Positions 19,495 to 28,520 of a stretch of 64,000 nt of DNA are shown in pieces (the first letter of the stretch is position 1; each line of letters starts with the position of its first letter). Source of the stretch: Fructobacillus fructosus KCTC 3544 (GTDB taxonomy: Bacteria; Bacillota; Bacilli; Lactobacillales; Lactobacillaceae); NCBI RefSeq assembly GCF_001438695.1, contig NZ_JQBH01000003.1:1-64000 (forward strand). The letters are read 5' to 3'. Below the pieces are notes generated by a model. It saw only the letters and a list, made by a program, of their open reading frames with translations, was not told where the DNA came from and made no database searches. The translations under genes and the position numbers were made by a program.

Positions 19495-19812
19495 TTATTC
19501 TTCTAGATATTTCACCAAACAATCAATTTGCTTTTCGTTTCTCCTATAATAAGTCCACTTGTCATGTCGCTCGCTTATCAATAGATCAACTTGTACCAAT
19601 TGTTTTAAGTAAGCAGAAACCGTTGACTGAGCCAGTTTTGTTTTAGCAACAATTAGAGTCGCACACACTCCACCATAGTTTTCAACCATATAGTTAATGT
19701 TTGCAACAGGCACTTCATCAGTTGCAAACACTTCCGGTCGTCGTAACCATTTGAGTATTTTCAATCTACTATCGTTAGCCAACGCTTTAAAAATTTGTTC
19801 ATTAATATCCAT
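19495..19812 (-). CDS. ArsR/SmtB-family HTH repressor
   Basis: A 105-residue winged-helix regulator. It begins IFKALANDSRLKILKWL, typical of the family, and the recognition helix is LAQSTVSAYLKQL (about 66-78), followed by a wing with KWTYYRRN. The known metal-site ELCVC(D) motif is absent, so it probably senses something other than As/Zn/Cd; single cysteines remain at about 50 and 98. A perfect inverted repeat overlaps its own promoter, pointing to autorepression. Its -10 box lies six bases from the ATG, so the transcript is probably leaderless. Confidence 0.85.
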   Translation of the reverse strand: MDINEQIFKALANDSRLKILKWLRRPEVFATDEVPVANINYMVENYGGVCATLIVAKTKLAQSTVSAYLKQLVQVDLLISERHDKWTYYRRNEKQIDCLVKYLEE

Positions 19813-19821
19813 AACTACACT

Positions 19822-19841
19822 ATATCGAATATTTTCGATAT
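19822..19841 (-). promoter_or_regulatory. ArsR-type operator over the regulator's own promoter
   Basis: Perfect 8-4-8 inverted repeat ATATCGAA-TATT-TTCGATAT. It overlaps the spacer and -10 (TATAGT) of a minus-strand promoter with -35 TTTACA at 16-base spacing. Confidence 0.75.
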
Positions 19842-19904
19842 GTAAAGTTTTTTTTTACAAAAACAGCAACAAAAAAGCGCCTTACCGAAGTGAGACGCTT
19901 GGAA

Positions 19905-19977
19905 TGCCGACGAAAGGATTCGAACCTTCGACCCCAGGTTTACGATACCCGTGCTCTACCAACTGAGCTACATCGGC
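19905..19977 (-). tRNA. tRNA-Thr (anticodon CGT)
   Basis: A 73-base tRNA. Acceptor GCCGATG pairs with CGTCGGC; the anticodon stem CGGGT/ACCTG encloses ATCGTAA, anticodon CGT. The T arm GAAGG-TTCGAAT-CCTTT allows one wobble pair. It lies just downstream of tRNA-Asn on the same strand. Confidence 0.93.
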
Positions 19978-19980
19978 ATA

Positions 19981-20053
19981 CTCCGAATGTCGGGCTCGAA
20001 CCGACGACAACACGATTAACAGTCGTGTGCTCTACCAACTGAGCTAATTCGGA
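19981..20053 (-). tRNA. tRNA-Asn (anticodon GTT), copy 1
   Basis: Acceptor TCCGAAT pairs with ATTCGGA, and anticodon stem ACGAC/GTCGT-type arms enclose GTT. Three bases separate it from tRNA-Thr, so both come from one transcript. Confidence 0.95.
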
Positions 20054-20203
20054 ATAATGCGTTTGTTGTATCAAAACAACTATTTAATTATGCCATCTGC
20101 CCCCATAACTGTCAAGATTTTTCTGCAAAAAAAGAAGTTTTTTTCAATCAGAGAACCCTTCCCTTTTTCAAGAAACGAAATGGCAAAAATATCGCACGAA
20201 CTA

Positions 20204-20231
20204 AAAAAGTCACCCCGCAGGATGACTTTTT
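20204..20231 (-). terminator. Terminator of MFS gene 1
   Basis: AAAAAGTCATCC / GGGTGACTTTTT arms on the minus strand. Confidence 0.75.
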
Positions 20232-20235
20232 AAAA

Positions 20236-21486
20236 TTAGAATTGAACGTCTTTCCGGCGCAAAGCTGGAATGGTTAACATAATGATCAATGAAAAAAGAT
20301 AACTTAAGGTAAAGAAAAGGAGCACGTAGGTGAAGGAGAACTTGTCCATCAACACACCAACAATCGCTGGGAAAAAGCCACCAAGAAACTTTCCACCTGA
20401 AGAAACGACAGAATTGGCCGTCACACGTGCTTCAGCTGGGTAAAGTCGTGAAACAATGACACCAAAGCCGGCGTACATCCCGTTCGAGAAGAAGCCAACA
20501 ATTAGCATGATGATCAAGAGGCTCAACGCATTGTTAGCAAAAGTTGGTAAGTACAGGGCCAGGGCGGAAAAGGATAAGAAGAGTCCGAAGGCTTTTCGTG
20601 GCCCAAACTTATCCAAGAAGGAGCCGAAGAAGTACATTCCAAGAGACATCCCAATTACCATGGCCACCGTCCACAATGTCGACTTTCCAACCGGCAAGCC
20701 CAAGTGGGCCTGCATGGTCTTTGGCAACCAAGTCAAAATACCGTAATAACCGCCAATCTGAACCATCATCATCAACACCAACGCTGTGGTCTGATAAGCT
20801 AGGGCTGGCGTTTTGAAGACCTCAATAATTGGCAGTTGCTGCTGCTTCTTTTCAAGATCACGCTTTCTTCTTGCTTCCTCAAATTCAGCCGAGTCCTTCA
20901 GGTTCCGTCGAACGAAGAAGGCAAAGGCAATGGGCAGCAAACCAAATAAGCAAAGGGCATTCCAACCATACTTTGGCAGGATAACCGCTGAAGCGATCGC
21001 GGCCAAAATCGTTCCTGTTTGGCCACCAATGTGGGCAAGTGAGGTCAAGCGACCAATTTTCTTGCCAGCAAAACTTTCTGCAATCAGTGTCACACCGGCC
21101 CCGTATTCGGCCGCCGTACCAAAGCCAGCGATGAATTTTAAGAAGTAAATTTCATAGATGTTATCGGCAAAGTAAAGGGCGGCTGTGGCAAAGGCCACCA
21201 CAAAGATCGTCCAGTTGAAAATACGGGCACGGCCGATTTTATCGGCCAACATTCCAAAGAACAGGCCACCTAAAAGTGTGCCTGTCATGGCAAAAGTCGT
21301 AATTAATCCGGCCGCCGCTTGGGTTACCCCAAGGGAGGCCACAATGGCAGTCGTCGCGATTGGAATCAAGGAATGATCCATGTGTTCCAAACTGAAGCCA
21401 GCAGTCGTGGAAAGCATCGTTACTTTCTGCTGCTTAGTAAAATCCTTATAATGGATCGCCTCAGCATCGTGGGCAGTCTTTGTCAT
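20236..21486 (-). CDS. MFS transporter, metabolite:H+ symporter type (paralogue 1)
   Basis: A 416-residue, twelve-helix major facilitator. The loop 2-3 signature GMLADKIGRARIF and the GAEYGAGVTLIAESF block in helix 4-5 suggest the aromatic-acid/metabolite:H+ symporter branch. It is a close paralogue of the next gene (20-residue stretches such as VTANSVVSS near helix 10 are identical), so the two arose by tandem duplication. A leader hairpin GAGGC-CTGTGA-GCCTC lies just before its ribosome site. The substrate is unknown. Confidence 0.85.
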   Translation of the reverse strand: MTKTAHDAEAIHYKDFTKQQKVTMLSTTAGFSLEHMDHSLIPIATTAIVASLGVTQAAAGLITTFAMTGTLLGGLFFGMLADKIGRARIFNWTIFVVAFATAALYFADNIYEIYFLKFIAGFGTAAEYGAGVTLIAESFAGKKIGRLTSLAHIGGQTGTILAAIASAVILPKYGWNALCLFGLLPIAFAFFVRRNLKDSAEFEEARRKRDLEKKQQQLPIIEVFKTPALAYQTTALVLMMMVQIGGYYGILTWLPKTMQAHLGLPVGKSTLWTVAMVIGMSLGMYFFGSFLDKFGPRKAFGLFLSFSALALYLPTFANNALSLLIIMLIVGFFSNGMYAGFGVIVSRLYPAEARVTANSVVSSGGKFLGGFFPAIVGVLMDKFSFTYVLLFFTLSYLFSLIIMLTIPALRRKDVQF

Positions 21487-21614
21487 TTATTCAATTTTCC
21501 TTTCAAAACCGAGGCTCACAGGCCTCAATTATTTCGTCTAAACATTATTTGGTTAAAAACACCACCTGCTACTATACAGAAATTTGCAGGGTGGCGCAAT
21601 CACTTTTTACAAAA

Positions 21615-21641
21615 GAAAAAGAGCCGCAAAAGCGACTCTTT
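21615..21641 (-). terminator. Terminator of MFS gene 2
   Basis: AAGAGTCGC / GCGGCTCTTTTTC hairpin on the minus strand. Confidence 0.75.
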
Positions 21642-21662
21642 AATCATGTTAGTAAACTTTTA

Positions 21663-22922
21663 TTAAAACTCAATATCCTTGCGACGAAAGGCTGGAATCG
21701 TCAACATAATCAAGAACGAGAATAGGTACATGGCCGTAAAGAACATCATGACATGGCTCAACGTGTACTTATCCATCAACCAACCGATGATTGGTGGGAA
21801 GAAGCCTCCCAGCAACTTTCCAACAGAGGAAACGACTGAGTTGGCCGTCACACGAGCAAAGGTTGGGTAAAGCCGTGAGACAACCACGCCATAACCACCG
21901 TACATGCCGTTTGAGAAGAAACCAACGACCATCATGATGATTAAGAGTGACCAAGCGCTGTGGGCAACTAAGAGCAAGTAGACGGAAACCGCTGCCAAGA
22001 GCAAGAAGGCTCCGAAAGCCATGCGTGGTCCAAAGTTATCCAGCACGAAACCAAAGATATACATTCCAAGGGACATTCCAACAATCGTGACAATCATCCA
22101 AAGGGAGGAACCTGAAATTGACAAGTGCAGTTGCTTTTGCATGATTTTAGGCAACCAGTTCATCAAACCGTAGTAACCACCGATTTGAATCATCATCATC
22201 ATGATCAGTGCAAACGTTTGGTAAGCCAAAGCTGGCGTCTTAACAACCTCTAGGATTGGTGCCTTTTCAACAACGGATTCTTTCTCTGTCTTACGCTTTG
22301 CCTGTGTCTTCAAGAATTCCTCTGGTTCCTTCAAGTGACGGCGCAGAATAAAGGCCAAGAGCACTGGAACCAAGCCAACTAAGAAGAGTGCGTTCCAGCC
22401 AAAGGTTGGAATGATGATGGCGGACGCGATGGCTGACAAAACAGCCCCCACCTGACCACCAATTTGAGTCAAGGATGTTAACTTACCAATCTTTTTACCA
22501 GCAAAACTCTCAGCAATCAATGTGACCCCGGCCCCGTATTCGGCCCCGGTTCCAACTCCCGCAATGAAACGGAAAGTGTAAACCAGCCAAATATTGTGAG
22601 CGAAGTAAATGGCACCCGTGGCAAAGGCCACAATGAACAGCGTCCAAGTAAAGACGCGCACCCGACCAATTCGATCAGACAACATTCCGAAGAAGAGTCC
22701 TCCAACCAAAGAGCCAAACATGGAAATCGTTGAGATAAACCCTCCTGCAAAGTTCGAGATATGCAAAGAGGCAATGATGGATGACATCGCGAAGGAAATG
22801 AAGAGCTGATCCATGTGCTCCAAACCAAATCCGGCGGTGGTTGACCAGAGCGTTAGCTTCTGGTTGGTCGAAAAGTCGCGGTAGTGTAAGTGTTCGACAG
22901 GCTGTGCTGTGTCTTGTGACAT
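21663..22922 (-). CDS. MFS transporter, metabolite:H+ symporter type (paralogue 2)
   Basis: A 419-residue twelve-helix transporter, paralogous to the downstream gene along its whole length (GMLSDRIGRVRVF, TGAEYGAGVTLIAESFAGKKIGKLTSL). The ATG at 22922 follows AAAGGA by eight bases; the longer frame runs into the leader. The promoter and leader resemble those of paralogue 1 (TATAGTAGC box, then a TGATGC-CCGAGA-GCGTCA hairpin just before the ribosome site). Each gene therefore carries its own control region and terminator, and the pair is not an operon. Confidence 0.85.
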   Translation of the reverse strand: MSQDTAQPVEHLHYRDFSTNQKLTLWSTTAGFGLEHMDQLFISFAMSSIIASLHISNFAGGFISTISMFGSLVGGLFFGMLSDRIGRVRVFTWTLFIVAFATGAIYFAHNIWLVYTFRFIAGVGTGAEYGAGVTLIAESFAGKKIGKLTSLTQIGGQVGAVLSAIASAIIIPTFGWNALFLVGLVPVLLAFILRRHLKEPEEFLKTQAKRKTEKESVVEKAPILEVVKTPALAYQTFALIMMMMIQIGGYYGLMNWLPKIMQKQLHLSISGSSLWMIVTIVGMSLGMYIFGFVLDNFGPRMAFGAFLLLAAVSVYLLLVAHSAWSLLIIMMVVGFFSNGMYGGYGVVVSRLYPTFARVTANSVVSSVGKLLGGFFPPIIGWLMDKYTLSHVMMFFTAMYLFSFLIMLTIPAFRRKDIEF

Positions 22923-23032
22923 TATTTTTTTCCTTTCAAAATTGACGCTCTCGGGCATCAGTTATTTTGTCAGTGCATTATTTATCGTAATTCACCATTG
23001 GCTACTATACCGAAAAAAAGAAGTTAAATCAA

Positions 23033-23060
23033 ATAAAAAAGCCGCCAAAGGCGACTTTTT
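23033..23060. terminator. Terminator after tRNA-Asn copy 2
   Basis: AAAAAAGCCGCC / GGCGACTTTTT hairpin. Confidence 0.75.
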
Positions 23061-23065
23061 AAGTA

Positions 23066-23138
23066 CTCCGAATGTCGGGCTCGAACCGACGACAACACGA
23101 TTAACAGTCGTGTGCTCTACCAACTGAGCTAATTCGGA
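23066..23138 (-). tRNA. tRNA-Asn (anticodon GTT), copy 2
   Basis: Base-for-base identical to the copy at 19981-20053, including one base beyond the acceptor on each side. It sits alone upstream of the MFS pair. Confidence 0.95.
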
Positions 23139-23208
23139 ATAATTAGTGCTTAACTAACTCAATAAGTATACAAAGAAAAGCTAAGCACGTCAATCATATT
23201 TTTAAAAA

Positions 23209-24693
23209 TTATGGACGCATCGTTGGGAACAAGATGACATCGCGAATCGTGTTCGTGTCCGTCAACAACATCACCAAACGGTCGATTCCAATCCCCAATC
23301 CACCCGTAGGTGGCATACCGTATTCAAGGGCTTCGATAAAGTCGTCATCAATGTTTTCGGCTTCATCGTTACCGTTCTCACGTTCCGCCGCTTGCGCCTC
23401 AAAACGAGCACGCTGGTCAATCGGATCGTTCAACTCGGTAAAGGCGTTACCATATTCGGCCCCCATGATATAGATTTCAAAACGATCCGTAAAGCGTGGA
23501 TCGTCATCATTCTTCTTTGCAAGGGGGGAGACTTCAACGGGATGACCATAAACAATCGTTGGTTGTTCCAAAGTATCTTCAACAAACTCTTCGAAGAAGG
23601 CGTTAATAATGTGCCCAACACCCCAGAACTCTTCGTATTTAACACCCTTTTCATCCGCTAGTTGACGGGCTTTTTCAACCGACATTTCTGGCCAGAAGTC
23701 CACACCGGACTTTTCATTAATCAAATCAACCATATGCTTACGAGCAAAAGGCTTGTTCAGGTCGATTTCAGTTCCCTGGTAAGTAATCTTCAAGTCGTCT
23801 GAGACAACCGCAGCGGCTGCCTTAAAGATGCCTTCTGTTTCGTCCATCACATCGTGAAAGTCCCAGTAAGCTGCATACGACTCCATCGTCGTAAATTCGG
23901 GGTTATGCTTAGGGTCCATTCCTTCGTTACGGAAGATCCGGCCAATTTCATAGACTCGCTCCATGCCACCGACAATCAAGCGTTTCAAGTAGAGCTCAGT
24001 AGCAATTCGCATGTACATGTCGATATCCAAAGCATTGTGATGGGTCACAAAGGGACGAGCAGCAGCACCACCAGCCTGCGTCTGGAGGATTGGTGTTTCC
24101 ACTTCTAAGAAGTCCTGCTTTTCCATGTATGCACGGATGGCCGAAATAATCTTTGAGCGCTGTTGGAAGCGAACGAACGATTCCTTGTTGGCAATCAAGT
24201 CAAGGTAACGCTTACGGTAACGAGTTTCCACGTCAGAAATTCCGTGGAACTTGTCTGGCATTGGCCGCAGGGCCTTGGACAAATGCGTCAAATGCGTGAC
24301 CAAAACCGTTAATTCACCGGCTTCCGTCTTCATCATTTGACCTTCGATTCCGATAAAGTCACCTAAATCAGCACGCTTAATGATTGGATAGTTCTCACCC
24401 AAGTCATCACGCCGAGCGTAAATTTGAATTTGACCCGAACGGTCACGGATGTCTGCAAAGATTACCTTTCCCGCACCACGCTTGGCGACCATTCGTCCGG
24501 CAATAATCACCTTCACTGGGTTTTCTTCCAGTTCTTCTTGGCTCTTACCATCGAATTTTTCGTGGAGGTCTGCGGCCAATGAATCACGATCGAAACGGTG
24601 GCCAAACGGATCAATCTGAAGATCATCTTGCAGCGCTTGCATCTTTTGACGGCGAGCGCGCATTTGATCATTAAGGGCTTTTTCTTCAGCCAT
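23209..24693 (-). CDS. lysS: Lysyl-tRNA synthetase, class II
   Basis: A 494-residue class IIb synthetase. An N-terminal OB-fold anticodon-binding domain (about 55-170) precedes the catalytic core. Motif 2 reads [21 protein letters not shown] and motif 3 [14 protein letters not shown]. The C terminus ends [12 protein letters not shown], as is usual. The length is normal. It is monocistronic with a hairpin-flanked gap to hslO on its right. Confidence 0.97.
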   Translation of the reverse strand: MAEEKALNDQMRARRQKMQALQDDLQIDPFGHRFDRDSLAADLHEKFDGKSQEELEENPVKVIIAGRMVAKRGAGKVIFADIRDRSGQIQIYARRDDLGENYPIIKRADLGDFIGIEGQMMKTEAGELTVLVTHLTHLSKALRPMPDKFHGISDVETRYRKRYLDLIANKESFVRFQQRSKIISAIRAYMEKQDFLEVETPILQTQAGGAAARPFVTHHNALDIDMYMRIATELYLKRLIVGGMERVYEIGRIFRNEGMDPKHNPEFTTMESYAAYWDFHDVMDETEGIFKAAAAVVSDDLKITYQGTEIDLNKPFARKHMVDLINEKSGVDFWPEMSVEKARQLADEKGVKYEEFWGVGHIINAFFEEFVEDTLEQPTIVYGHPVEVSPLAKKNDDDPRFTDRFEIYIMGAEYGNAFTELNDPIDQRARFEAQAAERENGNDEAENIDDDFIEALEYGMPPTGGLGIGIDRLVMLLTDTNTIRDVILFPTMRP

Positions 24694-24764
24694 TCATCTT
24701 ACCTTCCTGTCAGCGATTTTCTCGCATTTTCTCTACTAATCAGTATAGCAAATCCACCTGCATT

Positions 24765-24790
24765 TAAAAAGTCGGCCGTAGCCGACTTTC
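24765..24790 (-). terminator. Terminator after hslO
   Basis: AAAGTCGGC-TAC-GGCCGACTTTTT on the minus strand. Confidence 0.8.
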
Positions 24791-24798
24791 CACAAAGT

Positions 24799-25758
24799 TT
24801 ATTTTTTTTCGTCCGCTGAATTGGCAGCATCAGAATCATCGTCTTGCGCCTCTTCGTTTTTTTGCTGTGCTTCTCGTTTCAAAACATCCTGCAAAATAAC
24901 GTCTAATTCATGTGCGGAGAACTGGTGGCGCTTACCAGAGAACTTACCACGAACTTCAGCCCCACCATCTTCATCAATCATGGCTTGGATTTCATGGGAA
25001 GGCAACGTGGCCAATTGGGCTGCATAAGCATCCTTCGATGGCTCTGCCGCCAAACCAATGCTAACCGATTGCAACTGACTGTAGTTTTGCTCCCCTAGAA
25101 TGGCATCCAAAATGGCCAGCGGCCCCTTTTTGTTACCCAGAAGAGTGGCTAACGCCGGCATCTTTTGCAACTTTTCGTTCAATTCCGCCAACTGATCATC
25201 GCTTGCGCCAGGCAATGCTTGAACCAAAAAACCGCCGGCCGCTTTGACCGTGTTATCAGAGTTCATCGTCACCCCAACCCCAATCACGGAAGGAATTTGT
25301 TCCGAATGCGTTAAGTAGTAGGTAAAGTCATCGCCAATTTCACCAGAAACCATGATGGATTGTCCGATGTAGGGATTTGAATAAGGCGCAAACTTCGTCA
25401 CTTGGAAGGAACCGTTATTGCCAACAGCACCGGCAACGTTTAATTGATTATCATCGTTCACGATTGGTTCAATCTCGGGGTTGGAAACGTAGCCACGAAC
25501 AGCCCCCTTTGTATCGGCTTCTGTAACGATTTGCCCAATGGGACCACGGCCAGCCATTTTAACGTTTAATCGTTCTTCACCCTTGAGTGTGGCTTGCGCC
25601 AGAATTTCAGTGGCCAACAGCGCCCTTCCCAAGACTACCGTCGCCAAACGTGAGGTTTCGTGCGAGCTTGCTGCTTCTTGAACTAGCTTTGTTCCATCAA
25701 CCGCAAAGGCACGAAAAGCCTCGTCTTTTGTAATTACTTTGATTAATTGATCTGCCAT
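24799..25758 (-). CDS. hslO: Hsp33-family chaperone without any cysteine
   Basis: A 319-residue Hsp33 homologue. The substrate-binding N domain is well kept (SSHETSRLATVVLGRALLAT, VKMAGRGPIGQ, GNNGSFQVTK). In ordinary Hsp33 a C-terminal CxCS...CxxC zinc centre acts as an oxidation switch. Here the aligned stretches read LAAEPSKD and VRGKFSGKRHQF, so all four cysteines are replaced, and the whole protein has no cysteine. The linker and fold appear otherwise complete, and an acidic tail (about residues 295-319) is added. It cannot use the known redox switch; it may be constitutively active or respond to heat or acid. Confidence 0.9.
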   Translation of the reverse strand: MADQLIKVITKDEAFRAFAVDGTKLVQEAASSHETSRLATVVLGRALLATEILAQATLKGEERLNVKMAGRGPIGQIVTEADTKGAVRGYVSNPEIEPIVNDDNQLNVAGAVGNNGSFQVTKFAPYSNPYIGQSIMVSGEIGDDFTYYLTHSEQIPSVIGVGVTMNSDNTVKAAGGFLVQALPGASDDQLAELNEKLQKMPALATLLGNKKGPLAILDAILGEQNYSQLQSVSIGLAAEPSKDAYAAQLATLPSHEIQAMIDEDGGAEVRGKFSGKRHQFSAHELDVILQDVLKREAQQKNEEAQDDDSDAANSADEKK

Positions 25759-25774
25759 CGTTTTCCCCTTTCAA

Positions 25775-25800
25775 GAAAAAAAGTTGGCCGAAGCCAACTT
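25775..25800 (-). terminator. Terminator after ftsH
   Basis: AAGTTGGC-TTCG-GCCAACTT then seven T on the minus strand. Confidence 0.85.
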
Positions 25801-25809
25801 CAAAAGATT

Positions 25810-27900
25810 TTATTGCTTAGAATCGTCATCCGAGTCAGAACCATCATCAACAGATTCTGGTTCATCTGGATTGTCATCCAAAGGCGCATCCGGATTCTTC
25901 GCACCTTCCTCTTCAGCCTGTTCCACTTCGTCTTCCTTGTGATCCAAGGCAGCCTTTGCTTCGTCATAGGACTTAGCATCGTTCTCGTCCTCTTCACCCT
26001 TGCGAGTGAAGTGACCAGTTTCATAAATATCTTTAATTTGCTTTTCATCAAGCGATTCAACTTCAAGCAAGGCGTTCGCAATTTCTGCTAACTTATCCTT
26101 GTGTTCAGTCAAAATCTTGGTTGCTTCTTCGAAGGCTTCCTTTGTCAATCGACGAACTTCTTCATCAATCAAAGCAGCCGTTTCATCTGAATATGACTTG
26201 GCACCGCCACCTTCACTATATGAAACCGACGCATTACCTTCCAACTGGACCATGCCTAACTTATCAGACATTCCGTAAGCCGTGACCATTTGGCGAGCCA
26301 GGTTGGTTGCCTGCTGGAAATCGTTAGCTGCCCCTGAGGAAGCTTCATCAAAAGTAGCCAATTCAGCGGCGCGACCACCCATCAGACCAGCCAACTGCTC
26401 AAGTGCTTCGGAGTAGCGAATGTTGTAACGGTCCGTCTTAGGAGTCATCAACGCGTACCCACCGATACGACCACGAGGAACAATCGTAACCTTACGCACA
26501 ACGGAAGCGTTGGATTTCACCAGTCCGACCAAAGCGTGACCAGCTTCGTGGAAAGCCGTTGTCTTCCGTTCAAGGTCTGACATCGCCTTATTGGCCTTGG
26601 CAGGTCCTTGGAAGATTCGATCTTCGGCTTCATCCAAGTCGGCGGCATCAATGTTTTTCTTGTTACGACGAGCGGCCAACAGAGCTGCTTCGTTCAACAA
26701 GTTTTCCAAATCAGCCCCTACGTAACCTGGGGTTTGGTGGGCAATGGCTTTCAAATCAACTGAGTCGGCCAATGGCTTGTTCTTAGCGTGAACCTTCAAG
26801 ATGGCTTCACGGCCCTTCACATCAGGAGCGCCAACCATAATCTTTCGGTCAAAACGACCAGAACGGAGCAATGCCGGATCCAAAACATCAGAACGGTTCG
26901 TTGAAGCTAAGATGATAACCCCTTCGGAGTTATCAAAACCGTCCATCTCAATCAGGATTTGGTTCAACGTCTGTTCACGTTCGTCGTTTCCGCCACCAAT
27001 ACCAGAACCACGACGGCGACCCACGGCATCAATTTCATCAATGAAAATGATGGCAGGGGCACTCTTCTTGGCTTGATCAAAGAGGTCACGAACACGGGAA
27101 GCCCCAACACCAACGAACATCTCAACAAAGTCTGAACCAGACATTGAGAAGAACGGTACGGAAGCCTCACCGGCAACGGCCTTAGCCAGCATCGTCTTTC
27201 CAGTTCCTGGAGGCCCCTCAAGTAAGACACCCTTTGGAATGCGGGCCCCCATTTGAGTGAACTTCTTCGGTGACTTCAAGAATTCAACAACTTCAACAAG
27301 TTCTTCCTTCTCTTCGTCTGCACCAGCGACGTCGGTAAAGCGTGTCTTGTTGTCCTTTGGATCAGAAGGCTTTGCCTTGGACTTGCCAAAGTTGCCCATC
27401 ATGCCGCCTTGACCACCCTTGCCGGCTGACTGTGACATCATTAAGTAAATAATCCCCACAATCAACAACATTGGCGCAATGGTGATAATCAGGTTTAACC
27501 AAAAGCCGGATGAAGCCGCTGGCTTCGTCGTCATTTCGGTATTGGACTTCTTTGCAGCAGCCGTAATGTCCTTAATTGATGAGTCGTTCTGCAAGACAGA
27601 AGTCTGGAACTTTGTCGTCGTTGATTGCTGGGCAATCAGGGCGTTCAATCCAGAATTTGAACTCTTCTGCTTTTGACTATTCTTGTACGTTCCCGTTACG
27701 TTATAAACATCATTTCCGGGCTGGATAGAAAAGGAATCAATATCCTTATCAGAAAGTGATTTGACAAATTCCGACTGTGAAATCGTCTTCGTCGTTGTCT
27801 TGGAACCACCCATGAAGGTGTAGATTCCAGCAATCACCGCTAGGAAAATGATGACGTATAGGAAGGAGCTTCGAAAGAAGCCACCATTTTGATTTTTCAT
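25810..27900 (-). CDS. ftsH: ATP-dependent zinc metalloprotease FtsH
   Basis: A 696-residue membrane AAA protease that degrades membrane and regulatory proteins. Two N-terminal helices (about 10-28 and 130-150) flank an external domain. Walker A GPPGTGKT, Walker [12 protein letters not shown], the second region of homology with paired arginines (LRSGRFDRK) and the zinc site HEAGH are all present. The C-terminal 60 residues form an acidic, unstructured tail (many Asp/Glu). It follows hpt in the usual tilS-hpt-ftsH order. Confidence 0.97.
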   Translation of the reverse strand: MKNQNGGFFRSSFLYVIIFLAVIAGIYTFMGGSKTTTKTISQSEFVKSLSDKDIDSFSIQPGNDVYNVTGTYKNSQKQKSSNSGLNALIAQQSTTTKFQTSVLQNDSSIKDITAAAKKSNTEMTTKPAASSGFWLNLIITIAPMLLIVGIIYLMMSQSAGKGGQGGMMGNFGKSKAKPSDPKDNKTRFTDVAGADEEKEELVEVVEFLKSPKKFTQMGARIPKGVLLEGPPGTGKTMLAKAVAGEASVPFFSMSGSDFVEMFVGVGASRVRDLFDQAKKSAPAIIFIDEIDAVGRRRGSGIGGGNDEREQTLNQILIEMDGFDNSEGVIILASTNRSDVLDPALLRSGRFDRKIMVGAPDVKGREAILKVHAKNKPLADSVDLKAIAHQTPGYVGADLENLLNEAALLAARRNKKNIDAADLDEAEDRIFQGPAKANKAMSDLERKTTAFHEAGHALVGLVKSNASVVRKVTIVPRGRIGGYALMTPKTDRYNIRYSEALEQLAGLMGGRAAELATFDEASSGAANDFQQATNLARQMVTAYGMSDKLGMVQLEGNASVSYSEGGGAKSYSDETAALIDEEVRRLTKEAFEEATKILTEHKDKLAEIANALLEVESLDEKQIKDIYETGHFTRKGEEDENDAKSYDEAKAALDHKEDEVEQAEEEGAKNPDAPLDDNPDEPESVDDGSDSDDDSKQ

Positions 27901-27983
27901 CTGTAATCCTCAATCTTCGTTTAAAAAATTTATGGCCAAACAACCTCTAACCGTTGCATCGCCGGACAGGAAGCCCTTCCTGC

Positions 27984-28520
27984 TTAACTATAAATACTTT
28001 GTTTCAAAATACCAACGTATGGTAGGTTCCGGTAAAGACCTTTGTAGTCCAAACCGTACCCAACAACGAATTCGTTACGAACATCAAAACCAACGTAGTC
28101 CGCCTTGATGTCAACCGTCCGGCCACCCTTCTTGTCTAAGAGCGTTGCCACACGAACGGAATTAGCGCCACGAGACAAAATTAACTCTTCCAAGAATTCA
28201 AGGGATTGCCCAGTGTCGACAATGTCTTCTAGAATCAATACGTCGCGTCCCTTTACGTCAGAATGGATGTCTGTTACCAACGAAATTTCATTGGATGACG
28301 AAACCCCACCATGGTAGGACGAAATTTTAATAAATTCAAGGTCAACATACAAGTCGATCTTTCGAATGACGTCCGCTGTCCACAAGTAGGCCCCTTTCAA
28401 AACTGAAAGAACCAGGGGCTTTTGCCCAGCGTAATCCTCGGTAATGGTTTTACCCAAGCGATCTGCAGCCTCTTGGATTTGCTCTTGGTCAAATAATACT
28501 TCCTCAATATCGTTATCCAC
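27984..28520 (-). CDS. hpt: Hypoxanthine-guanine phosphoribosyltransferase
   Basis: A 178-residue purine salvage enzyme. The PRPP-binding loop VLILEDIVDTGQSLEF (about residues 94-109) and the purine-side FVVGYGLDYKGLYRNLPYVG are intact. It overlaps the tilS stop by one base, and the tilS-hpt-ftsH order is conserved in Firmicutes, so co-transcription is certain in practice. Confidence 0.95.
   Translation of the reverse strand: MDNDIEEVLFDQEQIQEAADRLGKTITEDYAGQKPLVLSVLKGAYLWTADVIRKIDLYVDLEFIKISSYHGGVSSSNEISLVTDIHSDVKGRDVLILEDIVDTGQSLEFLEELILSRGANSVRVATLLDKKGGRTVDIKADYVGFDVRNEFVVGYGLDYKGLYRNLPYVGILKQSIYS

Noticed and set aside
19981-23138. The two identical tRNA-Asn genes as attachment sites bounding a mobile element
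   Set aside because: The 3 kb between them holds only the MFS pair, tRNA-spaced by terminators, with no integrase; simple tRNA duplication is enough to explain it.
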